From assembly GCF_000378085.1 (NCBI RefSeq), contig NZ_KB899228.1, positions 1-42,745 on the forward strand: a stretch of DNA of 42,745 nucleotides, read 5' to 3'. Position numbers and translations under genes: made by a program. Of this stretch, positions 1-8,030 are shown one piece after another (position 1 is the first letter of the stretch; each line of letters begins with the position of its first letter). The notes under the pieces were generated by a model that was not told where the DNA came from, did no database searches, and saw nothing but the letters and a program-made list of their open reading frames with translations. The DNA is from Hoylesella loescheii DSM 19665 = JCM 12249 = ATCC 15930 (GTDB lineage Bacteria > Bacteroidota > Bacteroidia > Bacteroidales > Bacteroidaceae).

Positions 1-51
1 TCCTAAGGCTCATCTCACATGCGACATAGCACCTCTTGCTCTCGGGGGCTG

Positions 52-297
52 CGAGCCCCCTGCCGCAGGGCACCCCCTCGGTGTTTTTCATGGCCTTGTT
101 TTCATTCACGCAAAAAAGGCCAGCCCAAACTTGGACGGCCAACAAACAATGCTTAACTTTGCAAACGGATGGCAGCTGTAAACCAAATTTGGACTTTGGA
201 GAAGGACATGACAACCTAAATACAACATAAGGATTTTTCTTGTCAACCAAAGGAGTATTTAACAACGAAAAGTGTCAACTAATCTCAGTACACTACA
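52..297. repeat. Left copy of a ~247-bp terminal inverted repeat (mobile or multicopy element end)
   Basis: Read as its reverse complement, this stretch matches 42499-42745 at the far end of the window with four substitutions and one single-base indel that I can count by eye (about 98% identity). The match stops sharply at 297 and on the other side at 42499. The right copy runs off the window, so the element may be longer than what is seen. A GC hairpin (GGGGGCT at 44-50, AGCCCCC at 54-60) lies at its outer side. I see no transposase reading frame in it. The inner edge, CACTACA at 291-297, is half of the 22-bp repeat unit that follows. It could be the end of an insertion sequence, a MITE-like element or another multicopy repeat. 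Confidence 0.85.
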
Positions 298-407
298 TGT
301 AGTGGGACTACAAACCAATTGTAGTGGGGCTACAAGCCAATTGTAGTGTGACTACAAACAAGTTGTAGTGCGGCTACAGCTCACTTGTAGCCGTATAAAT
401 AGACTAG
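298..407. repeat. 22-bp palindromic minisatellite array, family A (5 units)
   Basis: Units start at 298, 320, 342, 364 and 386, exactly 22 bp apart. Each of the first four is a 15-bp inverted repeat (TGTAGT, three bases, ACTACA or GCTACA) followed by a 7-bp linker. The fifth keeps only the left half. The bases before the array (292-297, ACTACA) pair with the first TGTAGT to make a 12-bp perfect palindrome, so the array is joined to the end of the neighbouring 247-bp repeat. The same family recurs at 24910-25038. Its function is unknown. The units are too short and lack unique spacers, so this is not a CRISPR array. Confidence 0.85.
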
Positions 408-606
408 AGCAACTCTCCAATACATAAGTTTTTAGCCAGAAAACATTAACTAACAATATGATAATCAGCAATTAACAGAAAATCATTTGCCCATTACAAC
501 GCTTGCCTAACAAATTAGCCAAGCTAAAATAGAAAAACACATTAAAGATTATCTAACGACAAAACCCCTTAGCAGTGCTCAAAACCATGGTCTAAAACAC
601 TTCTGA
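408..606. other. AT-rich intergenic stretch, nothing recognised
   Basis: This stretch lies downstream of the minus-strand gene at 607-945 and beside the family A array. I see no convincing reading frame, tRNA, strong hairpin or TAnnTTTG promoter in it. Confidence 0.5.
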
Positions 607-945
607 CTAAAACAGCGAAAGCGAATTGTCGGGCACGGGTGCTTTAGGCTCTTCAACCTCCGTTGCATCTTTAAATTGAAGCATCAGTTGTTGTGTCTCT
701 TTCAAAGTAAAATTTAAATGATAAACACCTCGAGAGGCGGTGCGCTCTATAAGCGAATGTTGTTTACGCGATTTGGCAATGAGAAAGCGCGAAACAAAGC
801 CATACACCTCATCATAACTCACGGGATTGAAAAGCGAGTTACACGAGTTGTAAACGTGTAGGGCAATCTTTTGCACGGAGAGTCCTTCTTCTCCGGCCTC
901 GGTTAACACCCTGAAAATCTCTTGTTCGTATTTTATGGCAGACAT
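607..945 (-). CDS. Small conserved hypothetical protein, probable winged-helix type
   Basis: I do not recognise a named family. The 112-residue product starts MSAIKYEQEIF. The pattern of a first helix, then 'TEAGEEGLSVQKIALHVYN', then a region ending in 'LIERTASRGVYHLNF', resembles a winged helix in which the last part would be the wing. It ends in an acidic, Pro-rich tail (residues ~95-112). An upstream ATG at 972 would add nine residues, but it lies inside the stem of the terminator at 956-994, so I chose the start at 945. The neighbour upstream is another small winged-helix protein. A DNA-binding role is inference only. Confidence 0.7.
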   Translation of the reverse strand: MSAIKYEQEIFRVLTEAGEEGLSVQKIALHVYNSCNSLFNPVSYDEVYGFVSRFLIAKSRKQHSLIERTASRGVYHLNFTLKETQQLMLQFKDATEVEEPKAPVPDNSLSLF

Positions 946-955
946 ACAAAAACAC

Positions 956-994
956 AAAATAAGGGCCACCATATTGTTTGGTGGCCCTTATTTT
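956..994 (-). terminator. Rho-independent terminator of the winged-helix gene at 996-1298
   Basis: On the minus strand a long stem (AATAAGGGCCACCA paired with TGGTGGCCCTTATT) follows the stop codon of the 996-1298 gene within a few bases and is followed by a T-rich run. It separates that gene from the one at 607-945. Confidence 0.85.
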
Positions 995-995
995 G

Positions 996-1298
996 TTAAG
1001 CTAAAGTGACGAGTTTGTCTTCACCTTTAATCTTTCCTTCTTTAAAGAGCCATCCGATACCAAGCAAAACTTCTTCTTCACTCTTACCGGAAGCCTTGGC
1101 TATCTCTGCTACAGTTAGAGCCTTACCTGCTGCCGAGAGGGCTTGATAAACGTCGCCAGCCCTAAAACCTACGCTTTCAGCGTTTATCACCCAAGCGGGT
1201 TGCGTAACTTTCTTTGTTGCAGTTTTCTTTTCTGCAGGCTTTTTCGCTGTTGATTTTTTAGCCTCTACAGCGCTTTTTGTTGCTTTTTTTTCTGCCAT
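996..1298 (-). CDS. Winged helix-turn-helix protein (DUF2582-like) with a histone H1-like Lys/Ala tail
   Basis: The 100-residue protein has two parts. Residues 1-33 are almost entirely Lys, Ala, Thr and Glu, including KKSTAKKPAEKKTATKK, which resembles the tails of histone H1-like bacterial proteins. Residues ~35-100 form a compact domain (WVINAESVGFRAGDVYQAL, then AEIAKASGKSEEEVLLGI, then GWLFKEGKIKGE) that fits the DUF2582 winged helix-turn-helix family. Binding nucleic acid, perhaps as a nucleoid-associated protein, is an inference from composition. A strong terminator follows at 956-994, so it is probably transcribed alone. A possible TAATTTTG -7 box (minus strand, 1360-1367) lies 60 bases upstream, without a good -33 element. 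Confidence 0.85.
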   Translation of the reverse strand: MAEKKATKSAVEAKKSTAKKPAEKKTATKKVTQPAWVINAESVGFRAGDVYQALSAAGKALTVAEIAKASGKSEEEVLLGIGWLFKEGKIKGEDKLVTLA

Positions 1299-1436
1299 AG
1301 TTATAAAATTGAAGTGTTTTGTACGCTAATTGAAACAATTAACACAAAATTCTCATTGGCAAAATTAGTACAATTATTTAACATGCAGCCTTTTTATGCA
1401 AGAAAAGTAAAGCCGTTTATAGCAACGAGATACGAT

Positions 1437-3197
1437 TTATTGATTTAAATCAATCCGAAGGTTAAGTTCTTCTAACTGTTTGTCGTCAATCACCGATGGT
1501 GCATCGAGCATCACGTCGCGGCCACTGTTGTTCTTGGGGAAAGCAATGCAATCGCGAATGGAGTTGAGTCCTGCGAAGATAGAAACAAAGCGATCGAGTC
1601 CGAAAGCCAAGCCTGCGTGGGGCGGCGCACCATACTTAAAGGCATTGATAAGGAAGCCAAACTGGGCCATGGCACGCTCGGGCGTGAAGCCTAAGATGCC
1701 AAACATCTTCTCTTGCAATGCTCCATCGTGAATACGAAGACTACCTCCGCCCACCTCGATGCCATTACAAACGAAGTCGTAGGCCAAGGCGCGAACGCGC
1801 TCGGGATGCTCATCCAGCAAAGGAATATCGTCGGGATTGGGCATTGTAAAGGGATGGTGGGTGGCCATAAGGCGCTGCTCTTCGTCGCTCCATTCGAAAA
1901 GCGGGAAGTCAACAATCCACAAACATTCGAACTTATCTTTGTCGCGAAGGCCTAAGCGGTCACCCATTTCCAAGCGAAGGTTACACAGTTGTATGCGCGT
2001 TTTGTTGGCTTTGTCGCCACTCATGATAAGTATTAAGTCGCCATCTTTTGCACCCATAGCCTGTTTTAGTTGGGCAAACACCTCGGGCGAGTAAAACTTG
2101 TCGATGCTGCTCTTTACCGACCCGTCGGCCTCGAACTTCACAAATACAAGTCCCTTAGCACCTACTTGCGGACGTTTTACGAAATCTGTAAGCTCATTAA
2201 GTTGCTTACGCGAGTAGTCGGCACAGCCAGGCACACATATTCCGCCAATATACTCGGCCTCATTAAATACACTAAAGTCGCCAGTTCCTTTGAGAACGTC
2301 GGCCAACTCTACGAATTCCATACCGAAACGAAGGTCAGGTTTGTCGCTACCATATAGCTTCATGGCCTCGTGCCATGGCATTTGGCGCAGCTTGGCAGGC
2401 AGTTCCACGCCACGAAGTTCCTTAAACAGGTGGCGTGCCATATCTTCAAACAGGTTGATTACGTCGTCTTGGTCTACAAAACTCATCTCGCAGTCAATCT
2501 GTGTGAACTCTGGCTGGCGGTCGGCACGAAGATCCTCGTCCCTGAAACATTTGGCAATCTGGAAGTAACGATCAAAACCGCTCACCATTAGCAATTGTTT
2601 CAGCGTCTGTGGACTTTGTGGAAGCGCGTAAAACTGGCCTGGATTCATGCGCGAAGGCACAACAAAATCGCGTGCACCTTCGGGTGTAGAGCCTATAAGT
2701 ATGGGTGTTTCCACCTCGATAAAGTCTTTGCTGTCGAGGAAATTACGTATAAGAATGGTCATTTTGTGGCGCAATTCCAAGTTCTTACGCACATTTGGCC
2801 TACGCAAGTCTAGGTAACGATACTTCATTCGGATATCGTCGCCACCGTCGGTGTTCTCTTCAATGGTGAAGGGAGGTGTTTCACTTTCGCTCAGCACATT
2901 GAGTTGCGAGGCAATAATTTCAATGTCGCCTGTGGGAAGGTTGGCGTTTTTGCTTTGGCGTTCATTAACAACGCCCGTCACTTGTATGCAAAACTCGCGC
3001 CCCAATCTATTGGCGCTGTCGCAAAGTTCCTTGTCTTCGTTCTCGTTAAACACGAGTTGGGTAATGCCATATCTATCGCGAAGGTCAACAAACGACATTC
3101 CGCCCATCTTCCTAACACGCTGAACCCACCCGGCCAACGTCACGGTTTTGCCTGCGTCGGCTAAGCGGAGTTCTCCACAAGTGCTTGTCCTATACAT
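1437..3197 (-). CDS. aspS: Aspartyl-tRNA synthetase
   Basis: This class II aminoacyl-tRNA synthetase charges tRNA-Asp with aspartate in the cytoplasm. The 586-residue length is normal for the bacterial form. An N-terminal OB-fold anticodon-binding domain (residues 1-~105, with [23 protein letters not shown]) is followed by motif 2 ([18 protein letters not shown], ~217-234), a GAD insertion domain (~290-410), and motif 3 near the end ([10 protein letters not shown], ~530-540). No active-site residue looks missing. The ATG at 3197 fits family starts. A Bacteroidetes promoter lies 30-60 bases upstream and the next gene is 138 bases downstream, so it is probably monocistronic. Confidence 0.98.
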   Translation of the reverse strand: MYRTSTCGELRLADAGKTVTLAGWVQRVRKMGGMSFVDLRDRYGITQLVFNENEDKELCDSANRLGREFCIQVTGVVNERQSKNANLPTGDIEIIASQLNVLSESETPPFTIEENTDGGDDIRMKYRYLDLRRPNVRKNLELRHKMTILIRNFLDSKDFIEVETPILIGSTPEGARDFVVPSRMNPGQFYALPQSPQTLKQLLMVSGFDRYFQIAKCFRDEDLRADRQPEFTQIDCEMSFVDQDDVINLFEDMARHLFKELRGVELPAKLRQMPWHEAMKLYGSDKPDLRFGMEFVELADVLKGTGDFSVFNEAEYIGGICVPGCADYSRKQLNELTDFVKRPQVGAKGLVFVKFEADGSVKSSIDKFYSPEVFAQLKQAMGAKDGDLILIMSGDKANKTRIQLCNLRLEMGDRLGLRDKDKFECLWIVDFPLFEWSDEEQRLMATHHPFTMPNPDDIPLLDEHPERVRALAYDFVCNGIEVGGGSLRIHDGALQEKMFGILGFTPERAMAQFGFLINAFKYGAPPHAGLAFGLDRFVSIFAGLNSIRDCIAFPKNNSGRDVMLDAPSVIDDKQLEELNLRIDLNQ

Positions 3198-3226
3198 GTT
3201 GTTCTTTCCTTTTTAAATTATGTTTG

Positions 3227-3258
3227 CAAAAGTACACATATCCAACGAGAACTACAAA
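3227..3258 (-). promoter_or_regulatory. Bacteroidetes-type promoter for aspS
   Basis: On the minus strand TTTG (3255-3258) is followed after 20 bases by TACTTTTG (3227-3234), matching the -33/-7 consensus of Bacteroidetes. The predicted 5' leader is about 25 bases. Confidence 0.6.
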
Positions 3259-3401
3259 TATTTGCGGAAGGTTCTGTTAGATTTTTGGTTGATTAGTTTA
3301 TGAGGTCGGAAGTTTTCGAGTTCGTGAGTTCGAACAATGGTTAGCGAGGGGGAGAATTTAACGCGTTAACAAGGCTGAAAACCTATGCACATGATGTACA
3401 A

Positions 3402-3442
3402 ACAAAAAAGAAGTAGCAAAGCCATTGGCCTTGCTACTTCTT
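3402..3442 (-). terminator. Rho-independent terminator of the tRNA-Lys pair
   Basis: On the minus strand AAGAAGTAGCAAGG pairs with the sequence ending TTGCTACTTCTT, followed by a run of T. It begins four bases after the discriminator base of the first tRNA, so the tRNA 3' end and the terminator stem are nearly contiguous. Confidence 0.8.
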
Positions 3443-3445
3443 TTG

Positions 3446-3518
3446 TACATCCTTAGGGATTCGAACCCTAGACCCACTGATTAAGAGTCAGTTGCTCTAC
3501 CAACTGAGCTAAGGATGC
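3446..3518 (-). tRNA. tRNA-Lys (anticodon CTT), copy 1
   Basis: The 73-base gene has a full cloverleaf. The acceptor GCATCCT pairs with AGGATGT (one G-U pair), the D arm contains AGCTCAGTTGGTAGAGC, the anticodon stem ACTGA/TCAGT encloses a loop with CTT, and the T arm contains GGTTCGAATCC. CCA is not encoded. It is the downstream member of a two-gene transcript, with copy 2 lying 21 bases upstream. Confidence 0.97.
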
Positions 3519-3539
3519 ATACCCCATGCAAACCTTTTG

Positions 3540-3612
3540 TACATCCTTAGGGATTCGAACCCTAGACCCACTGATTAAGAGTCAGTTGCTCTACCAACTG
3601 AGCTAAGGATGC
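3540..3612 (-). tRNA. tRNA-Lys (anticodon CTT), copy 2
   Basis: The sequence is identical to the copy at 3446-3518 across all 73 bases. It is the promoter-proximal copy of the tandem pair, with a TACCTTTG promoter about 45 bases upstream. A tandem exact duplication is the simplest origin. Confidence 0.97.
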
Positions 3613-3655
3613 ATGTCGTTTGCATGACGAGGACACCTGTCCTTTTTTGCGAGTG

Positions 3656-3687
3656 CAAAGGTAATTCATTATTTCGGAACAGCCAAA
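3656..3687 (-). promoter_or_regulatory. Promoter of the tRNA-Lys tandem pair
   Basis: On the minus strand TTTG (3684-3687), a 20-base spacer and TACCTTTG (3656-3663) match the Bacteroidetes housekeeping promoter closely. Confidence 0.7.
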
Positions 3688-3943
3688 CAAATCAAAGACT
3701 TTTTGAGATAACAGCTAAAAAAAGATAAAAGCAAAATAAGCGTCCTGCAAATATCATCCACCAACAACTGGCCTAAGCCATAACCCCTCTCCAAGGGGAG
3801 AGAGAGTAATAGGCCTTATTGCCATTAGGCAGCCTTATCGTGGTCTAGCCACTAAGCGAAGTGGTACTAACGTTTGTCCACTCGACAGGTACCTATTCCT
3901 AGCCTCATTAACTTATGAACCCGCAAAATCATCCCCTCATCGC
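3688..3943. other. Intergenic stretch with small palindromes
   Basis: This stretch holds a GC-rich inverted repeat (CCCCTCTCC followed by GGGGAGAG, ~3782-3802) and a short hairpin (CCACT, six bases, AGTGG at ~3857-3872). It lies downstream of the minus-strand gene at 3944. No good T-tract follows either hairpin, so I do not call a terminator. No gene is seen. Confidence 0.45.
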
Positions 3944-4789
3944 TTACTTCACCTTCACCACACGAATGCCTAGTTGCGATTTCTGCTTCTGCATATAGTT
4001 GCGCAGTAACGATTTGTCTTCAACTACTTTCTTTTGCAGCGACGAAGCATGGAACAAGTGCAAGCCATCTTTCTTCCAAACGGCAAAGCCTACGTGACTG
4101 GTATCTAGTCCGGCACGACTTGTTACCAATGCCAAGATGTTGCCATCCTTTACCGCCTGCTTGCATGCAGCATCGTTCAGGATACCCGCCTTGGGGATGT
4201 AGCGACATGTTTTGCCGTTAAGCTCGCTCTCCATTTGGGCAATGGGCTTGATGAAAGCAGGCGTGCGAACCAACATAGGGTACTTATCCACATGCGTACT
4301 CATAAAATTTATTTGCAAGGTTTGCACCGCAGAGAAAGGCGGATTGGGAGCTTGCGTCTCTTCAACAAAGCCCATTCGGGCATTGTCCGAAATCCATTCG
4401 GAGAAATAATGAAGGCGTGTGGGATAGCCAACTTTACCGTTTCGATAGCGAATTTTGCGCAGTTGGTCGCAAAAATCGGCAAAGGTGGCCTTGCCGTTTT
4501 GCGTGCAAAGCGTCAGCGTCAACACGTTTTCAACAAACGTGGTGCAGTCAAGCTGACGCAGATTTATCACCAAACGCTCGTCGGCATTGTTTTCCAAGGT
4601 GCTTGCCACGTAAGGAACGCCCAAGAACTTGCGGGCAAAAAACAACACCAGGTTTTGCTTGTCCTTATGGCGTTTGCCTTCTAACAATAGCTTAACCACC
4701 TTGGCACTGTCGGCCGAAGTGTACTGCGGCTTGGCCAAAAGCGGCAATGCGGCCAAGAATAATAAACATGCGAGGATTGCTTTTTTCAT
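3944..4789 (-). CDS. DUF1460 (N-acetylmuramoyl-L-alanine amidase-like) exported protein
   Basis: The 281-residue protein begins with a clear signal peptide (MKKAILACLLFLAALPLLA), so it acts outside the cytoplasm. Family knowledge: DUF1460 proteins adopt an NlpC/P60-like cysteine hydrolase fold and are thought to cut peptidoglycan fragments. The expected catalytic residues are visible: Cys82 in QLDCTTFVENVL and His232 in DTSHVGFAVW. The start overlaps the stop of the upstream gene by four bases (ATGA), which implies translational coupling. It is the last gene of a three-gene minus-strand operon with 4786-5880 and 5882-6865. The substrate is unproven here. Confidence 0.88.
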   Translation of the reverse strand: MKKAILACLLFLAALPLLAKPQYTSADSAKVVKLLLEGKRHKDKQNLVLFFARKFLGVPYVASTLENNADERLVINLRQLDCTTFVENVLTLTLCTQNGKATFADFCDQLRKIRYRNGKVGYPTRLHYFSEWISDNARMGFVEETQAPNPPFSAVQTLQINFMSTHVDKYPMLVRTPAFIKPIAQMESELNGKTCRYIPKAGILNDAACKQAVKDGNILALVTSRAGLDTSHVGFAVWKKDGLHLFHASSLQKKVVEDKSLLRNYMQKQKSQLGIRVVKVK

Positions 4790-5880
4790 CGTTTTATAAA
4801 ATTAAAGCCTACATATATGTTGAGGTTTCCAAACATGTTGTTGGTTGAAAACCTGTTTTTGCGATAGTTATAGGTGTGTAAGATGGTGCTTGCACCAGCA
4901 TACCAGCGCGAGTTATTCCACACAATGCCAAAGCGCCCCACTCCATCTAGGGCCATGTTATACGACAAGAAGTCGCCCAACGACGTGCGACGGGTGCTTA
5001 CATTACCCGTGGTGCGTTTGTAACCCAAGGCCAGCGAGAGCGAACCAGCTAACAACCAGTTTCGTGCGAACACCCAATTGTAGCCGTATCCCGCTGAAAC
5101 AGACACGTCGGTGTACTTCACCTTGCCGAAGTTTACGCTGTCGTCGGTCCCGATAATGGTGGCTTCCGAGCCCAATCGATCAGTAATCAGTTGGTCTAGT
5201 TGCGCCAAATCCACATTCACCTTATGTCTCGTGTAACCCACTCCAAAGAGCATGCTGCCCGCACTGCGCCTCTGTACCGTGCTCTGACTGAACGCCGCAC
5301 GATAAGAAAAGCGCCGATGATTAAGGATGTAGTAAAGGTTAAACCCGCGGATGCTTGCTTCGAATCCCCCAAAAGGGCTTCCCAGCACTGCCTCAGGATT
5401 GATTTCCTTAGCCAGCGATAAGCTTTTAATCTTGTAGTTGTTACCCGTGTTACGGTAAAAAAGGTCTATACCGATCTGGGTAGTATAGAAACTCAGGTCG
5501 AACTCTTTCTTATTGTTGCCGTTAAGGTGGCGAAGGTCTACGGTGTAGCCTAAAAACAGCCACTGCCAACCTACATACGGACCGAATTTAACAGTGGGTT
5601 CGGGTGCAAAAGTCACAGAATTGCCTTCGGCCGTTTTCAATTTGTACAGTTCGTAAGTGTAGGTATTCTGCAACATTACGGTATAAATGTACTTCTGCGG
5701 CTCGATATAAGTGGTGTCTACATCGCTGAATGAGTTCACGAAATCCTTCACACCGTCTACCATTCGCTTTACCAGCGAACACTTGACAGGTTGTGCTATG
5801 GTGGCAGAATCGGGCGTTTCGGCCCTAGCAGCCATACACAACGAGCAGAGAAAAAACGATGCAAGTAGGGTTTTCAGCAT
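4786..5880 (-). CDS. DUF4421-like exported beta-barrel protein
   Basis: The 364-residue protein has a signal peptide (MLKTLLASFFLCSLCMAARA) and then many alternating hydrophobic/polar strands. The segment DTTYIEPQKYIYTVMLQN and the closing NLNIYVGFNFIKR fit the DUF4421 family, whose members look like outer-membrane barrels of unknown function. No catalytic motif is visible. It lies one base after the oxidoreductase gene and overlaps the DUF1460 gene by four bases, so the three are very likely co-transcribed. The family name is from memory of the motif pattern; the barrel prediction rests on the sequence pattern. Confidence 0.75.
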   Translation of the reverse strand: MLKTLLASFFLCSLCMAARAETPDSATIAQPVKCSLVKRMVDGVKDFVNSFSDVDTTYIEPQKYIYTVMLQNTYTYELYKLKTAEGNSVTFAPEPTVKFGPYVGWQWLFLGYTVDLRHLNGNNKKEFDLSFYTTQIGIDLFYRNTGNNYKIKSLSLAKEINPEAVLGSPFGGFEASIRGFNLYYILNHRRFSYRAAFSQSTVQRRSAGSMLFGVGYTRHKVNVDLAQLDQLITDRLGSEATIIGTDDSVNFGKVKYTDVSVSAGYGYNWVFARNWLLAGSLSLALGYKRTTGNVSTRRTSLGDFLSYNMALDGVGRFGIVWNNSRWYAGASTILHTYNYRKNRFSTNNMFGNLNIYVGFNFIKR

Positions 5881-5881
5881 G

Positions 5882-6865
5882 TCAGAATTTGTTGAGTATT
5901 CGGTCCATCACCCAGTTTACAGGTGTTGCGCTCACGCTGGTACACGAGCAATGGCCAATGCCTTGTAAGTCTTCGATAACGGCCTTTATAATGGGCAGTT
6001 GTGCGTATGCAGGGTTGTCTACGTTGAAGCTTGTCGCGCCTTCGCTCGTTACAAGCTGTATAGGGTCGTTGGTGTACACCGAAAACGACAACAAACCACG
6101 TTCGCCAATCACCTCGATGCGATCTTCCTTAGCACTTTGATGCGCAACGAAACACCAACTACCACTTCCCACCACGCCACTTTCAAACTCGAAAGCAGCA
6201 CTTACAGTGTCTTCAACGCCATATAGCCGTCCACGATTCGACAAATAGCCGTGTGCACGGGTGATAACACCGAAAAGTTCTTGTATCAAGTCTAACTGAT
6301 GGGGGGCTAGATCATAGAAATAGCCGCCTCCCGACACGTCGGGTTGAAGCCGCCAAGGTAAATTGCTATTGGTGGAATAGTCTAAATCGCGAGGAGGAAC
6401 AGCAAAACGAATTTGCACATTGGTGATTTTCCCAATGGCACCACTATCCACTATGGTCTTCACCTTTTGGAAATAAGGCAGATAACGACGATAGTAGGCC
6501 ACGAAACAAGGCACACCCGTCTGTTCGCTCACCCTGTTAATGCGCACGCAGTCTTCGTAACTGGCCGCCAGAGGCTTCTCTACATACACGGGTTTTCCTG
6601 CCTTCATAGCCATGATGGCAAAGGTGGCGTGGCTCGAAGGGGGTGTGGCGATGTACACAGCGTTTACATCGGGGTCGCCGACAAGTTCGTTCGGGTCGGT
6701 GTACCATTTGCGTATGCGATGGCGTTCGGCATACGAACGCGCCTTATCTTCTGTGCGACTCATCACCGCATGCACATGCGAGCCCTCCACTTCGTTAAAG
6801 GCTGGGCCTGATTTTTTCTCGGTCACCTCGCCACAACCTATAAATCCCCAACTTATTTCTTTCAT
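5882..6865 (-). CDS. Gfo/Idh/MocA family oxidoreductase
   Basis: This is an NAD(P)-dependent sugar or polyol dehydrogenase-type enzyme of 327 residues. A Rossmann fold opens the protein (ISWGFIGCGEVTEKKSGPAFN), the family motif is VYVEKPLAASYEDC (~95-108), and the C-terminal half fits the mixed alpha/beta substrate domain with GGGYFYDLAPHQLDLIQ. I chose the ATG at 6865 because the fold begins right after it. A longer frame to 6928 adds 21 residues that do not look like part of the family. It is the first gene of the operon with 4786-5880 and 3944-4789. The substrate cannot be told from sequence. A possible TAAATTTG box lies at 6963-6970 (minus strand). Confidence 0.9.
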   Translation of the reverse strand: MKEISWGFIGCGEVTEKKSGPAFNEVEGSHVHAVMSRTEDKARSYAERHRIRKWYTDPNELVGDPDVNAVYIATPPSSHATFAIMAMKAGKPVYVEKPLAASYEDCVRINRVSEQTGVPCFVAYYRRYLPYFQKVKTIVDSGAIGKITNVQIRFAVPPRDLDYSTNSNLPWRLQPDVSGGGYFYDLAPHQLDLIQELFGVITRAHGYLSNRGRLYGVEDTVSAAFEFESGVVGSGSWCFVAHQSAKEDRIEVIGERGLLSFSVYTNDPIQLVTSEGATSFNVDNPAYAQLPIIKAVIEDLQGIGHCSCTSVSATPVNWVMDRILNKF

Positions 6866-7067
6866 CCTTACACTTCTCTTTTTTGCAATAACGCTCGTCG
6901 CCCAATGCTCCTTATTATATAAGGACACACCTTCGACATTACAAATAAATTTCTTTGTATTGCAAATTTACGAAAAGAAATCGAACTGATAAAGGCATGC
7001 CACATAAATTCCCCACAACAAATGCGATTTCACCGCTAATTCACCAGACAGCGATTAAGGCAAACAT

Positions 7068-7101
7068 AAATGGCGCGCCAACAATAGTCAACGCGCCATT
7101 T
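7068..7101 (-). terminator. Terminator-like hairpin after the small outer-membrane barrel gene
   Basis: A 10-bp perfect stem (AAATGGCGCG / CGCGCCATTT) lies 33 bases beyond the stop of the 7134-7673 gene on the minus strand. The T-tract is weak. Confidence 0.6.
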
Positions 7102-7133
7102 GCTTATAGAAACCCTATACGGGTATTTCTTTT

Positions 7134-7673
7134 TTAGAAGTTATAATACAAACCGAAGGTCAAATGGTTGTTATCAAACGATGCGCCCCATGCTTGGTCG
7201 TCGAGGTTTGCATCGCTATTCTTCTGATTTATCCAACCAACAAATCCAATCTTAGCTAAGAAGCTGAAGTGGTTGTTAAGGTTAATTGCCACACCTGGTT
7301 TTGCACCTATTTCCCATATATTGGTACCACCATTATAGTGAGTGTAATCAAAACCTCCATCTACAAAGAGGTTAACATACTTAGAATGTAGGAACGTGTA
7401 GCGAACGTAGGGAGCAACAGAGAAGTATCTAACAGGTTCGGTGGTTATATCCGACAATGAAACGGGATTACCTTTACCCCAACCGAGCATTGTACCAACG
7501 GCCCAATCGTCGTTGAAATTATAACCAACTTCGGGTAAAATCACGTAGGTCGTTTTGCTTTCACCGCCTTTTGCCTTGCTTACACCGATACCAAGACTTC
7601 CACCTACATAAACTTGTGCACTTGCACTAACAGCGATAAACGCTGCAACCATGGTCATCAAAATCTTTTTCAT
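7134..7673 (-). CDS. Small outer-membrane beta-barrel protein
   Basis: The 179-residue protein has a signal peptide (MKKILMTMVAAFIAVSASA) and then alternating strands typical of an eight-stranded barrel of the OmpX/OmpA-transmembrane type. It starts VYVGGSLGIGVSKAK and ends HLTFGLYYNF with the terminal Phe that BAM recognises. The strand pattern (YVILPEVGYNFNDDWAVGTMLGWG, YFSVAPYVRYTFL) supports the call. It has its own promoter and terminator and no operon partners. Its role (adhesion, porin or structural) is unknown. Confidence 0.85.
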   Translation of the reverse strand: MKKILMTMVAAFIAVSASAQVYVGGSLGIGVSKAKGGESKTTYVILPEVGYNFNDDWAVGTMLGWGKGNPVSLSDITTEPVRYFSVAPYVRYTFLHSKYVNLFVDGGFDYTHYNGGTNIWEIGAKPGVAINLNNHFSFLAKIGFVGWINQKNSDANLDDQAWGASFDNNHLTFGLYYNF

Positions 7674-7732
7674 CTTGTTTCTGTTTAAATTAAACTGATG
7701 TGATTCAACACATATTATTTCTTTTCTGGGGA

Positions 7733-7764
7733 CAAAATTATAACATTCTCAATAGCGAAGCAAA
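7733..7764 (-). promoter_or_regulatory. Promoter of the outer-membrane barrel gene
   Basis: On the minus strand TTTG (7761-7764), 20 bases and TAATTTTG (7733-7740) match the Bacteroidetes consensus, giving a leader of roughly 50 bases before the ATG at 7673. Confidence 0.65.
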
Positions 7765-7913
7765 GTATACAAACTTTTTTAACTTATTCATTGCAAAGAG
7801 GCGTTAAAGTCTATGTAATTCACAAGGTTAACAAGAATTTATCTTTGACAATCTTTCACCGCCATGTTCACTATTCAAACAATGTGCACACTCTATGTAG
7901 CGAGGAACACCAA

Positions 7914-7958
7914 ATAAAAAACAAAGGGGCAAACATGCACCAACGTACAAGTTTGCCC
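7914..7958 (-). terminator. Rho-independent terminator of pyk
   Basis: On the minus strand GGGCAAAC and GTTTGCCC form an 8-bp stem with a 16-base loop, followed by a T-rich run. It lies about 75 bases past the pyk stop. The rest of 7674-8030, apart from the promoter at 7733-7764, holds nothing I recognise. Confidence 0.75.
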
Positions 7959-8030
7959 ATTAAAAAAATATTTTAATTCACCAAATAAGCCAACTGCTAA
8001 GCGATGAACAAGCTGTCTATAAGATGAACG

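Noticed and set aside
36..230. 64-residue frame inside the left terminal repeat
   Set aside because: It lies wholly in the repeat, has no recognisable protein features, and is interrupted by differences in the right copy.
298..407. CRISPR-like array at the left end (and the similar arrays elsewhere)
   Set aside because: The units are 22 bp in total with 5-7 bp linkers and no unique spacers, and there are no cas genes in the window.
946..972. N-terminal extension of the gene at 607-945
   Set aside because: The extra start codon lies in the terminator stem of the neighbouring gene, and the added residues look unlike a domain start.
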